Under the pieces are notes generated by a model. The model was not told where the DNA came from. It did not search any database and saw only the letters and a program-made list of their open reading frames with translations. Shown here in pieces: positions 3,489 through 11,214 of a stretch of 34,468 bases of DNA (position 1 is its first letter; each line of letters starts with the position of its first letter). The translations under genes and the position numbers were made by a program. The stretch is from a virus. Location: the IMG/VR virus record IMGVR_UViG_3300030107_003227, positions 1-34,468 of that record. One strand, given 5' to 3'.

Positions 3489-5057
3489 ATGGAATACAAT
3501 CAGCCTAGCGAGATTGTCAAAGACGTTAATTTTGGCGATATTGCAAAAAAAAAGGTAATTGCTGGTGTAGAAAAGCTAGCAAAAGCAGTAAAATCAACCT
3601 TAGGAGCTTCCGGTAAGTGTGTTATTTACGAAGATGCACGTGGAAACCCGGTCATAACAAAAGATGGTGTAACCGTAGCAGAAAGCGTAGTCTTATTTGA
3701 CCCGGTTGAGAATATGGGAGCGACCCTTATTAAAGAGGCTGCTAGAAACACAGTAAGAGAAGCAGGTGACGGTACTACTACAGCTACTGTTCTTGCTGAA
3801 TCTCTATTAAAAGAAGTAAATAGTAGTGATGCTGCTATTAGAAAAATTAAAAACGGGATAAAATCCGGTCTTACAAAGGTAAACGATTACTTAGATAAGA
3901 TTTCTGTCAAGATCGAGGGCGATATGCTGGAATCTGTTAGTTCAATTAGTTGTAATAATGATACAGAACTAGGAAAGATTATAGCAGAAGCTTATACTAA
4001 AGTAGGTAAAGACGGTGTGGTGTTAATGGAAGAGTCGCCAACTGAAGAAACATATGTTGAAGTTGTAGATGGTGTGCAAATAGACTCAGGACTCACATCA
4101 CCACATTTCGTTACTGACAAGGACAAGCAAATTTGTGAGCTTGATAACCCATTAGTATTAATAGTATCCTCAGAAATACCTAACATAAGAAAAATACAAA
4201 CAGTATTAGAACATGTTATAAAGAATAAACGTTCTTTGCTTATTGTTGCTCCAGTTGACCAGCAGGTTAAAGCTGCTCTTCTTATGAATAAGGTAAAAGG
4301 TAATATAAAAGTTAATATAGTTGACTTACCAGGATTTGGTCCTACTAAAAACGATACAGTTGCTGATTTAGCGTTTCTTGTAGGTGCAAAGGTTATAAAC
4401 GAACAGCTTGGTGATGATTTAGATCTTATAGACGTAGATTGTTTAGGCGAAGCTTATACAGCTATAACAGATGATAAGAACACCGTGTTAACTATAGATA
4501 CTCCAGAAGATGAAATGGAAGAAAGAATAAAGAGTATTAACAAAACTATAGATAAGTGGGAAAAAAACCCGTTTATACAAAAGAAACATAGACAAAGACT
4601 AGCAATGCTATCAGGTTCAGTAGGTATGGTAAAAGTAGGTGCTAATTCTAAAGTAGAATTAAAAGAAAAAAAAGATAGAGTTGAAGATGCTATTTACGCA
4701 ACTAAAGCCGCTTTAAAAGAAGGTATAGTGCCAGGAGGTGGTGTAGCGCTATTAAATGCATCTCAAAAAATTTCAACCGACTCCGTCGGTGAAGAGATAC
4801 TTCTCAACGCTATTAAAGCTCCTTTCTATACTGTACTTGAAAATGCTGGTATAACTTTGATAGATGGCACTGAAGATCATGAAGGTCACGGTATTGATGT
4901 AGTAACTGGCGAAAGAGTTGCAATGATATCAGCTGGTATCATTGATCCTGTACTTGTAACAAAGTCAGCGCTTAAAAACGCAGTGAGTGTTGTGACTACT
5001 ATAATATCTGCAGATTGTGTAATTTCAAATATGAGAATGAATGAAGGCGATCAATAG
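3489..5057 (+). CDS. groL: Phage-encoded GroEL-type chaperonin, 522 aa
   Basis: A full-length group I chaperonin that would form ATP-driven folding rings. Nucleotide-binding motifs are intact: TLGASG at 37-42, KDGVTVA with Asp59, GDGTTTAT at 93-100, VPGGGVALL with GGG at 416-418, and the catalytic-type Asp at about 400 (VEDAIYATKAA). Asp486 (IIDP) is also present. The apical segment DSGLTSPHF (199-207) keeps one Phe but replaces the two Tyr of the E. coli substrate site with Leu and His. The helix near residues 255-270 also differs, which suggests altered client or GroES binding. The C-terminus lacks the GGM tail and ends EGDQ. Its last 17 bases overlap groS. The gene order, groL before groS, is the reverse of bacterial operons. 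The likely client is a virion protein such as the capsid protein (inference). Confidence 0.95.
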   Translation: MEYNQPSEIVKDVNFGDIAKKKVIAGVEKLAKAVKSTLGASGKCVIYEDARGNPVITKDGVTVAESVVLFDPVENMGATLIKEAARNTVREAGDGTTTATVLAESLLKEVNSSDAAIRKIKNGIKSGLTKVNDYLDKISVKIEGDMLESVSSISCNNDTELGKIIAEAYTKVGKDGVVLMEESPTEETYVEVVDGVQIDSGLTSPHFVTDKDKQICELDNPLVLIVSSEIPNIRKIQTVLEHVIKNKRSLLIVAPVDQQVKAALLMNKVKGNIKVNIVDLPGFGPTKNDTVADLAFLVGAKVINEQLGDDLDLIDVDCLGEAYTAITDDKNTVLTIDTPEDEMEERIKSINKTIDKWEKNPFIQKKHRQRLAMLSGSVGMVKVGANSKVELKEKKDRVEDAIYATKAALKEGIVPGGGVALLNASQKISTDSVGEEILLNAIKAPFYTVLENAGITLIDGTEDHEGHGIDVVTGERVAMISAGIIDPVLVTKSALKNAVSVVTTIISADCVISNMRMNEGDQ

Positions 5058-5298
5058 ATATATAATAGTAGATAAAATAAAGACAGAGCCTAAAACGGTT
5101 GCTGGTCTTATAATGACAGATGATACCGATGTTGACAATAGGTATTTAAAAGCAAAAATAATATCGTGTGGTAATTTAGTTGAAGGATTAAAAGATGGTG
5201 ACACGATATATTACGATAAACATGCTGGACACGACATATCATGGAAAGATACTCTTTATAGAGTTATTCGTGATGGTGACGTTGTTCTAGTAGATTAA
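5041..5298 (+). CDS. groS: Phage-encoded GroES-type co-chaperonin, 85 aa
   Basis: A short co-chaperonin that would cap the phage or host GroEL ring. It starts MKAINRYIIVDKIKTEP. The mobile-loop hydrophobic tripeptide is present as AGLIM (residues 21-25) in place of GIVL. The barrel motif KDGDTIYYD (51-59) and the closing strand LYRVIRDGDVVLVD (72-85) match the fold. The usual roof hairpin looks shortened. It begins inside groL, overlapping by 17 bases in another frame, so translation is probably coupled. A second, larger GroES-like protein is encoded at 8189-8779. Confidence 0.88.
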   Translation: MKAINRYIIVDKIKTEPKTVAGLIMTDDTDVDNRYLKAKIISCGNLVEGLKDGDTIYYDKHAGHDISWKDTLYRVIRDGDVVLVD

Positions 5299-5371
5299 GC
5301 CCAAACCGTAATCCTAAAACCAAAACCCAAAAACAACAAACAAATTATTAATTAAAAAAACAAAAAAAATT
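5299..5371 (+). promoter_or_regulatory. A/C-rich, almost G-free leader
   Basis: From about 5311 to the ATG at 5372 the leader has no G and consists of A with some C and T (CCAAAACCCAAAAACAACA, then AATTATTAATTAAAAAA). There is no Shine-Dalgarno site. Such unstructured A-rich leaders are typical of efficient initiation in Bacteroidota. This is the most extreme example in the window, and high expression of the next gene is plausible. Confidence 0.5.
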
Positions 5372-5680
5372 ATGGAAACTTACATTTTATTTAAAGACAC
5401 TGCTGAAGCAGCAGCTTGCTTTCCACTTTCAAAAACTACTTGGATAGCTGGTGATGACGCTCTTGTTGCTTGTACACTTGGTGCAAACAAACAGGCTGTA
5501 TCTATTGCTTGTGCTGACGCTACTTCTGCTCTTAGATTAAAAGAGATAATGGATATCTTAGCTCCTGCGAGTGCTAAAATGTCTGGCGGTGTATTTGTTA
5601 TAACAGATGACACTAACACAGCTTTAAACATTGTTGCTGGTTTAGGTGCTACTACTGTTACAGCTGCTGACGTAGCTTAG
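5372..5680 (+). CDS. Small alanine-rich protein, possibly virion-associated, 102 aa
   Basis: A 102-residue protein rich in Ala, Thr and Val. It appears to be alternating strand/helix (ETYILFKDTAEAAACF, then DDALVACTLGANKQAVSIAC and VFVITDDTNTALNIVAGLGA). No signal peptide, catalytic motif or coiled coil is seen. The strong A-rich leader and position between the chaperonin and packaging genes suggest an abundant product, such as a small capsid-associated or decoration protein. That is inference from context. Family not recognised. Confidence 0.7.
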   Translation: METYILFKDTAEAAACFPLSKTTWIAGDDALVACTLGANKQAVSIACADATSALRLKEIMDILAPASAKMSGGVFVITDDTNTALNIVAGLGATTVTAADVA

Positions 5681-5683
5681 TAA

Positions 5684-6124
5684 TTGAGACTAACCGCGCA
5701 GGATCTGCGTGACATGAATATCCTTAAGTATTACAGGCTCACTAGAAAGTGGGTCTGTAAAACTTACGGATTAAAAGACGCAGATTTAGAATTATTAATT
5801 TATTTAGATTGTAAAGGAAGATTTACACGACAAGAGTTTATAGATGGTACTTATACCATGAGCTGGGACAAAAACCGGTGGGAAAAACTAAGAAAAAAAG
5901 GTTGGATAGAAGTATGGAGACAGCGCAATAGAACAACTATTAAATACTCTGTATACAAAACTTCTTTTCAATGTTCACAACTAATAAGTAGAATATACAG
6001 AATACTTTTAGGTGAGGAAGACCTTCCTACGTCAGAAAGAAGTATATTTTATAACAACAAATCATATACAGATAAAGTTTATAACAAAGCTATAGATGAT
6101 ATGATTAAAGATAAAGAAAGATAA
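5684..6124 (+). CDS. Probable winged-helix (MarR-like) protein, 146 aa
   Basis: A basic protein with helices containing YRLTRKWVCKTYGLKDADLE, then LLIYLDCKGRFTRQEFIDGT, then WDKNRWEKLRKKGWIEVWRQ and a strand RTTIKYSVY. This order is typical of a winged helix like MarR/PadR: a helical N-terminus, a recognition region and a wing with a hydrophobic WIEV strand. I recall similar proteins just upstream of packaging genes in marine phages. It may bind DNA in regulation or packaging. The frame can start at a TTG at 5684, three bases after the previous stop, or at ATG 5714. I prefer the TTG because the spacing is tight and the extra residues are helical, but this is uncertain. Confidence 0.65.
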   Translation: MRLTAQDLRDMNILKYYRLTRKWVCKTYGLKDADLELLIYLDCKGRFTRQEFIDGTYTMSWDKNRWEKLRKKGWIEVWRQRNRTTIKYSVYKTSFQCSQLISRIYRILLGEEDLPTSERSIFYNNKSYTDKVYNKAIDDMIKDKER

Positions 6125-6125
6125 T

Positions 6126-6548
6126 ATGGGATTTAAACTAGGTAAAAGTAGAGGTAACTATGCTGTAGGTGGAGAAATTAGAACTAAACTTCGTTTTGGT
6201 AAAGAAGCTGGTGGTGATGGATCTGTACCTGGAACACCTGTTATAAGAAAACCATTGGAAGAAGGAGTATTAGGCGAAGCTAATATGGATGGAACTATAT
6301 ATGTTAGCGATAAATTAATACCTGGTAGTTATAATGAGAGGCAAGTAATAAATCATGAAATGCGACATGCTACTGACATGAAGGTTGGTAAATTAGAATA
6401 TGGAGATGATTATGTAAAGTATAATGGAGATACTTTCGTTAGGAAAACTATAAATGGAAAAGACATGATAAATGTTTATGGTGAATGGAAAGAAGCTGGA
6501 GATCACGGTTTCCCTTGGGAAGATGATGCTAATAATGGAAATATGTAA
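6126..6548 (+). CDS. Small HExxH metallopeptidase-like protein, 140 aa
   Basis: The product contains VINHEMRHATDM, with His77, Glu78 and His81 forming an HExxH zinc-protease signature in a predicted helix. A glutamate/aspartate-rich C-terminus (YGEWKEAGDHGFPWEDDAN) could supply the third ligand. The N-terminus is basic and glycine-rich (MGFKLGKSRGNYAVGGEIRT). I recall this family as a common uncharacterised marine-phage protein. It lies between the winged-helix protein and the holin. It could process head proteins, since no other prohead protease is obvious in the window. Other roles are lysis or host-wall attack. Catalytic activity is inferred from the motif only. Confidence 0.7.
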   Translation: MGFKLGKSRGNYAVGGEIRTKLRFGKEAGGDGSVPGTPVIRKPLEEGVLGEANMDGTIYVSDKLIPGSYNERQVINHEMRHATDMKVGKLEYGDDYVKYNGDTFVRKTINGKDMINVYGEWKEAGDHGFPWEDDANNGNM

Positions 6549-6550
6549 AT

Positions 6551-6943
6551 ATGAATATATTAAGTAAAGTGTTTTCAGCTGGAGCTGGAGACTTGATAAA
6601 AAATGTAGGTGGTGTAATAGATAACTTGCACACGTCTAAAGAAGAAAAACTCGAAGCTGAGCAAAAGATAAAAGATATGATAATGGGCTACGAGGCAGAA
6701 ATGCAAAAACAAGTAACGGAAAGATGGGGAATGGATATGAAATCCGATTCTTGGTTATCAAAAAATATAAGACCATTAGTCTTAATGTTTTTAGTAATAT
6801 CCACGGTGTTGATGATATTTATCGATGCTGGAGCTATTACTTTTGAAGTAAAAGACACGTGGGTAGACTTATTACAACTAGTATTAATAACAGTGATCGG
6901 TGCTTATTTTGGTGGTCGATCATTTGAAAAAGTAAAAAAATAA
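6551..6943 (+). CDS. Holin, 3TM family
   Basis: This looks like the phage/GTA 3TM holin family. An amphipathic N-terminal helix (about 1-25) and a charged coiled-coil helix (28-60) lead to the signature DSWLSKNIRPLVLMFLV. Hydrophobic segments follow at about 75-92 and 105-121, then the conserved YFGGRSFEKVKK tail. It would oligomerise in the cytoplasmic membrane and time lysis. The length of 130 residues fits the family. It starts three bases after the previous gene. No endolysin is recognised beside it, so the partner lytic enzyme is unidentified or outside the window. Confidence 0.8.
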   Translation: MNILSKVFSAGAGDLIKNVGGVIDNLHTSKEEKLEAEQKIKDMIMGYEAEMQKQVTERWGMDMKSDSWLSKNIRPLVLMFLVISTVLMIFIDAGAITFEVKDTWVDLLQLVLITVIGAYFGGRSFEKVKK

Positions 6944-6947
6944 AATT

Positions 6948-7661
6948 ATGAGACATTTTACAAAAGTAATACCAACAATAACTGCTAGTATACAAGCTGG
7001 AGCCGCTTTTGAAGACGAAGATATATTATTTGACTGGCATAAAGTTGATGGTTTTAAAGGATCTGAAATTAACGGTATAACAGCTATAATAAGAGGTACT
7101 AATGGTGCTGATCAAACTATGGTTGATTTTGAACTACTATTCGCTACTAGCGGAATTAAAGTAGACGCTAACGGTGTAGGTGTTGATGTAGCTCCTCCAA
7201 GTTTGGGTACTGTTAACGCTGGTGTAAGTACATATCAATGGAAAAACAATTTAACAGGTCACTTTTTATTCGACGTAGATGTTGAAGGTAAAAAGTTTAA
7301 CGATGGAGATTTAGATGTATTAAATATAGCAACAACTTCAGGTTTAAATATACCAGTAGGACAAGATTTATATATAGCTGCTATAACAAAAGGTGCTCTT
7401 GATTTTAGATCAACAGTGCAAGTTAGTACAGAAACAGCTACTAATACTGCAGCGGTAGTTGTTAAAACTACAGGCGCTTTAGTAAATTTTGCACCTGGAG
7501 ACGTGTTACACGATGAGGACAATCTAGTTATTGGTACTGTTAAAAGTGTTACCGACGACAACAATATTGTATTAGCAGAAAACTGTGCTAGTGTTAGTGC
7601 TGTAAATAAAGATTTATATAATATACATCCTGTACAATTTACGTTATCATCAACAGATTAA
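6948..7661 (+). CDS. Probable beta-rich virion protein, 237 aa
   Basis: A glycine/valine/threonine-rich protein without charged helices, consistent with a beta-sandwich or barrel. The C-terminal region has NFAPGDVLHDEDNLVIGTVK and then VTDDNNIVLAEN, a pattern of the type 'GD-strand-G-V-strand' also seen in the capsid protein and in the proteins at 25789-27087 and 27097-27405. Such modules are common in phage surface proteins. It may be a head decoration or fibre-like protein. It begins four bases after the holin, so it belongs to the same transcript. Family not recognised. Confidence 0.65.
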   Translation: MRHFTKVIPTITASIQAGAAFEDEDILFDWHKVDGFKGSEINGITAIIRGTNGADQTMVDFELLFATSGIKVDANGVGVDVAPPSLGTVNAGVSTYQWKNNLTGHFLFDVDVEGKKFNDGDLDVLNIATTSGLNIPVGQDLYIAAITKGALDFRSTVQVSTETATNTAAVVVKTTGALVNFAPGDVLHDEDNLVIGTVKSVTDDNNIVLAENCASVSAVNKDLYNIHPVQFTLSSTD

Positions 7662-7693
7662 AAACAAAATTAAATTAACTTAAATTAAATAAA

Positions 7694-7984
7694 ATGGCAA
7701 AAACAAAAACAAAAACAAAAAAAGAAAAAGTAGTAGACTTAAAACCTGAAAAAATTACTAAAGAAGAGTTAAACGAGGTTCAAGCTATTGTTAACAATAT
7801 AAACAGGGCTCAATTAGAAATAGGAACTTTTGAAAGTAAAAAACATAACATATTACATCATATAACTCAGCAGCAAGAAAGATTAGGTAAGTTGCAGGTG
7901 AGCTTTAGAGATACTTATGGTACTGATAATATAAATATTCAAAATGGTACTATAAATTACAACAAGGATGAGCAAGTTAATTAG
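7694..7984 (+). CDS. Coiled-coil hypothetical protein, 96 aa
   Basis: It has a lysine-rich leader (MAKTKTKTKKEKVVDLKPEK) followed by two predicted helices: about 22-50 (TKEELNEVQAIVNNINRAQL) and 52-75 (KKHNILHHITQQQERLGKL). This is a prefoldin-like helical hairpin layout. A short tail ends NIQNGTINYNKDEQVN. I recall similar small helical-hairpin proteins upstream of terminase genes in marine phages. Function unknown. The next gene starts inside it with a 17-base overlap. Confidence 0.7.
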   Translation: MAKTKTKTKKEKVVDLKPEKITKEELNEVQAIVNNINRAQLEIGTFESKKHNILHHITQQQERLGKLQVSFRDTYGTDNINIQNGTINYNKDEQVN

Positions 7985-8189
7985 AAAGATCACGGTAGGT
8001 AAGGATTATAAAAACGACGCTATGCATTATGCTGTTGGTCAAGAAGTTTATGGTGGGCATACTATTTCAGATATTATAGAAGAAAAAGATAAGTACTCTA
8101 TATATATTAAAAAGAACAAAGATGTGTTACCCTGGAAAGACTTTAACAAAAACATGGCTGTTTCTATAGAATATAACTTAGAGTACTAA
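7968..8189 (+). CDS. Hypothetical protein, 73 aa
   Basis: A 73-residue beta-rich protein: KLIRKITVGKDYKNDAMHYA, then GQEVYGGHTISDIIEE, then a strand YSIYIKK, then LPWKDFNKNMAVSIEYNLEY. I recall homologous small proteins with the core DYKNAMHY and a terminal SIE(F/Y)N in marine phages; their role is unknown. The ATG overlaps the preceding gene by 17 bases, and the stop overlaps the next start in TAATG, so the genes from 7694 to 11212 form one tightly coupled run ending in the large terminase. Confidence 0.7.
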   Translation: MSKLIRKITVGKDYKNDAMHYAVGQEVYGGHTISDIIEEKDKYSIYIKKNKDVLPWKDFNKNMAVSIEYNLEY

Positions 8190-8779
8190 TGAAAAGTGTT
8201 TACAACTTTGTTGTAAAACCAAAAGGAGAAAGATATAATAATACTAAAAAAGTTGGTGATTCAGAATTAATACTTAATACTGAGATATATAACCATCAAT
8301 TTGTAAATAGAGAAGCTATTGTTGTATCAACTCCAATAATTGGTGATACAGATATAAAAGCTGGAGATACAGTTATATTGCACCATAATGTTTTTAGAAG
8401 ATGGCACAATGTTAAAGGCGTAGAAAAGAATAGTAAGAGTTATTTCAACGAATCTACTTATTTTATAAACCACGATCAAATATTTTTATACAAAAGAGAC
8501 AAAGAGTGGATAGCTCCAAAAGGTTATTGTTTTGTAAAACCCTTGAAAGCTATAGATCAATTTAATATTGAATCAGAAAAACCATTACAAGGTATCGTTA
8601 AGTACTCAGATGGCACGGTTAGTGTTGGTGACTTAGTTGGTTTTAGACCAAGCAGTCAATACGAGTTTATAGTAGACGGTAAAAGACTATATCGAGTTTT
8701 ATCAAATTTTATTACAATTAAATATGAATATCAAGGAGACGAAGAAGAATATAATCCAAGCTGGGCAAAAAGCTGTTGA
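8189..8779 (+). CDS. Tandem GroES-like domain protein, 196 aa
   Basis: Two halves each resemble a GroES barrel. Half 1 (about 4-102) has NFVVKPKGERYNN, SELILNT, REAIVVSTP, IKAGDTVILHHN (56-67) and a closing strand YFINHDQIFLYK (91-102). Half 2 (about 110-181) has KGYCFVKPLKAID, QGIVKYSDG, VSVGDLVGF (144-152) and the closing strand LYRVLSNFITIKYE (167-180). The last is very like LYRVIRDGDVVLVD of the phage GroES. A clear mobile loop is seen only weakly in half 1 (ELIL). Double co-chaperonins are known from plastids (Cpn20). Here the protein could be a second cap, an assembly factor or a virion component with a GroES fold. The fold call is by eye and needs profile comparison. Confidence 0.55.
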   Translation: MKSVYNFVVKPKGERYNNTKKVGDSELILNTEIYNHQFVNREAIVVSTPIIGDTDIKAGDTVILHHNVFRRWHNVKGVEKNSKSYFNESTYFINHDQIFLYKRDKEWIAPKGYCFVKPLKAIDQFNIESEKPLQGIVKYSDGTVSVGDLVGFRPSSQYEFIVDGKRLYRVLSNFITIKYEYQGDEEEYNPSWAKSC

Positions 8780-8999
8780 AGAATTAATTAAAGTTGCTAA
8801 AGAACCTATTGTAGATTCAGACGATGATATATCAGCTGATAGATTAAAAAATGCTGCGGCTACTAAAAAACTAGCTATATTTGACGCATTTGAAATACTT
8901 ACAAGAATCCAAGAAGAAGAAAACTTGCTTGAGGGCAAGGCACCTGAAGAGAGAAAGAAAACTGTCTTTAAAGGATTCGCAGAAGGTAGATCTAAGTAA
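8724..8999 (+). CDS. Helical protein before terL, possible small terminase, 91 aa
   Basis: An all-helical 91-residue protein: KETKKNIIQAGQKAVEELIK, an acidic linker VDSDDDI, then SADRLKNAAATKKLAIFDAF and EILTRIQEEENLLEG, ending FKGFAEGRSK. The core ADRLKNAAATKKLAIFDAFE is one I remember directly upstream of large terminases in marine phages. Position and helical content make a small terminase or packaging partner plausible, although no clear helix-turn-helix is visible. It overlaps the tandem GroES-like gene by 56 bases and ends in TAATG shared with terL, so these are translationally linked. Confidence 0.7.
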   Translation: MNIKETKKNIIQAGQKAVEELIKVAKEPIVDSDDDISADRLKNAAATKKLAIFDAFEILTRIQEEENLLEGKAPEERKKTVFKGFAEGRSK

Positions 9000-11212
9000 T
9001 GTACAAGCAAAGTTTAGTTAAGACTGTAGAGCCTATCAAAAGAACTACGATTACTAGAATGAATCGTGGTAAAAAGTGGAAATACGGTTATAATAAAGAA
9101 CATGATTTAATTGTATTGTCTCATAATGGTGTTATAGGTGAGATTATAGAAATACAAGATTTAATTATAGCGCTTCCTAAACCACCTAAAGAAGTATATA
9201 AACATCCAAAAAATAAGTGGGTTAAGCAGGAATATCCTAAAGAACTACAAAGGATTAAAAATATATTTGATTGGAGGAGTTATCCGGAAAGCAGTAAAGA
9301 AAAATGGTACGATTACATAGACGAAGAATTTACACGAAGAGAAGAGGGATTCTGGTTCATTAACAATGGTAAACCAACCTGGATAACTGGCACGCACTAT
9401 ATGTATTTGCAGTGGAGTAAAATTGATGTTGGCTCTCCAGATTATAGAGAGGCTAATAGATTATTTTTCATATTCTGGGAGGCTTGCAAGGCTGATAAAA
9501 GATGTTACGGTATGTGTTATCTTAAAAATAGACGTTCTGGATTTTCTTTTATGTCTTCAGCTGAAACAGTTAATTTAGCTACTATATCAAGTGATAGTAG
9601 ATATGGTATACTATCTAAGTCAGGTTCTGACGCTAAGAAAATGTTTACAGATAAAGTGGTGCCTATAAGTATAAATTATCCATTTTTTTTCAAACCGATT
9701 CAAGATGGTATGGATAGGCCAAAATCAGAATTAGCTTACAGGGTTCCAGCTAGTAAGTTTACAAGAAAAAAGATAACTTCTAATGAAAAAATAGAAGACA
9801 TAAAAGGTTTAGATACAACTATAGATTGGAAAAATACAGGTGATAATAGTTATGATGGTGAAAAACTAGCTTTATTAGTGCACGATGAAAGTGGTAAATG
9901 GGAAAGACCTGATAATATATTAAACAATTGGAGGGTTACAAAAACGTGTTTAAGACTAGGTAGTAGAATTATTGGTAAGTGTATGATGGGTAGTACGTCT
10001 AACGCTTTAGATAAAGGTGGTAATAACTTTAAGAAACTTTATAACGATTCTAATGTTAAATCTAGAAATCGTAATGGCCAAACAAAATCTGGGTTGTATT
10101 CTTTGTTTATACCCATGGAATGGAATTACGAGGGATTTATAGATGAGTACGGTCAACCGGTTTTTAATAATCCAGATCAAGACGTTTTTGGTCCAGATGG
10201 CGAGTTGATAGATTATGGTATAATAGAGCATTGGGAAAATGAAGCTGAAGGTCTAAAACAAGATCAAGACGCTTTAAATGAGTTTTACAGACAGTTTCCT
10301 AGAACAGAGGAACACGCGTTTAGAGACGAGGCGAAAAACAGTATATTTAATTTAGTAAAAATATACGAGCAGATAGATTATAATGATGGTGTAGGGACTA
10401 GAGGTAATGTTAATATTGGTAACTTTCAATGGGTTAACGGAATAAAAGACACGCAGGTTATATTTTATCCAGATCCCAAGGGTAGATTTAACGTAAGTTG
10501 GTTTCCACCAAGTCATTTACAAAATAAAATAATAAGTAAAAACGGAATAAAGTATCCAAGTAATGAATATATGGGTGCTTTTGGGTGTGATAGTTATGAT
10601 ATATCTGGAACCGTTGATGGTAGAGGGTCTAATGGTGCTTTACACGGTTTAACTAAGTTTAGTATGGAAGATTGTCCACCAAATCATTTTTTTCTAGAAT
10701 ATATTTCGAGACCACAAACAGCTGAAATATTTTTTGAAGATGTATTAATGGCTTTAGTTTTTTACGGTATGCCAATTCTTGCGGAAAACAATAAGCCAAG
10801 ATTATTATATCATCTAAGGCGTAGAGGTTACAGGGGTTATTCTATGAATAGACCAGACAAACTTTGGAATAAGTTATCAACAACAGAAAAAGAAATAGGT
10901 GGTATACCTAATTCTAGTGAAGATATAAAACAAGCTCACGCAGCTGCTGTAGAAATGTATATACAAAACCACGTTGGACATTTAAAAGATGGTGATTATG
11001 GAAATATATATTTTAACAAAACATTAAATGATTGGGCTAGGTTTGATATAAATAAAAGAACAAAATTTGATGCTACAATAAGTTCAGGATTAGCTATTAT
11101 GGCTTGCAACAGAAATCTATATAGACCAAATGCTAAAATTGAAAAAGACAAACTAAACATAAGTATTGCTAGGTATAAAAATACAGGTAATATATCTAAA
11201 ATAATAAAATAA
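8999..11212 (+). CDS. terL: Terminase large subunit, 737 aa
   Basis: The DNA-packaging ATPase and nuclease. A preceding block FWFINNGKPTWITGTHYMYL (the TxITGTHYxYLQW type) is characteristic of crAss-like and related Bacteroidota phage terminases. The Walker A region is the divergent LKNRRSGFS at 175-183, and Walker B is LALLVHDE with Asp296 and Glu297. A motif III-like MMGSTSNAL follows. The RNase H-type nuclease domain starts around 525 with GAFGCDSYDISG, where Asp531 and Asp534 are candidate metal ligands. The length of 737 is long but fits this lineage. It is followed two bases later by the portal gene, the usual packaging-head order. Confidence 0.9.
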   Translation: MYKQSLVKTVEPIKRTTITRMNRGKKWKYGYNKEHDLIVLSHNGVIGEIIEIQDLIIALPKPPKEVYKHPKNKWVKQEYPKELQRIKNIFDWRSYPESSKEKWYDYIDEEFTRREEGFWFINNGKPTWITGTHYMYLQWSKIDVGSPDYREANRLFFIFWEACKADKRCYGMCYLKNRRSGFSFMSSAETVNLATISSDSRYGILSKSGSDAKKMFTDKVVPISINYPFFFKPIQDGMDRPKSELAYRVPASKFTRKKITSNEKIEDIKGLDTTIDWKNTGDNSYDGEKLALLVHDESGKWERPDNILNNWRVTKTCLRLGSRIIGKCMMGSTSNALDKGGNNFKKLYNDSNVKSRNRNGQTKSGLYSLFIPMEWNYEGFIDEYGQPVFNNPDQDVFGPDGELIDYGIIEHWENEAEGLKQDQDALNEFYRQFPRTEEHAFRDEAKNSIFNLVKIYEQIDYNDGVGTRGNVNIGNFQWVNGIKDTQVIFYPDPKGRFNVSWFPPSHLQNKIISKNGIKYPSNEYMGAFGCDSYDISGTVDGRGSNGALHGLTKFSMEDCPPNHFFLEYISRPQTAEIFFEDVLMALVFYGMPILAENNKPRLLYHLRRRGYRGYSMNRPDKLWNKLSTTEKEIGGIPNSSEDIKQAHAAAVEMYIQNHVGHLKDGDYGNIYFNKTLNDWARFDINKRTKFDATISSGLAIMACNRNLYRPNAKIEKDKLNISIARYKNTGNISKIIK

Positions 11213-11214
11213 AA

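Noticed and set aside
8702-9010. Leftward 102-codon frame across the small terminase candidate
   Set aside because: The sense strand carries two overlapping tightly coupled genes with stop/start overlaps; the antisense frame has no supporting signal.
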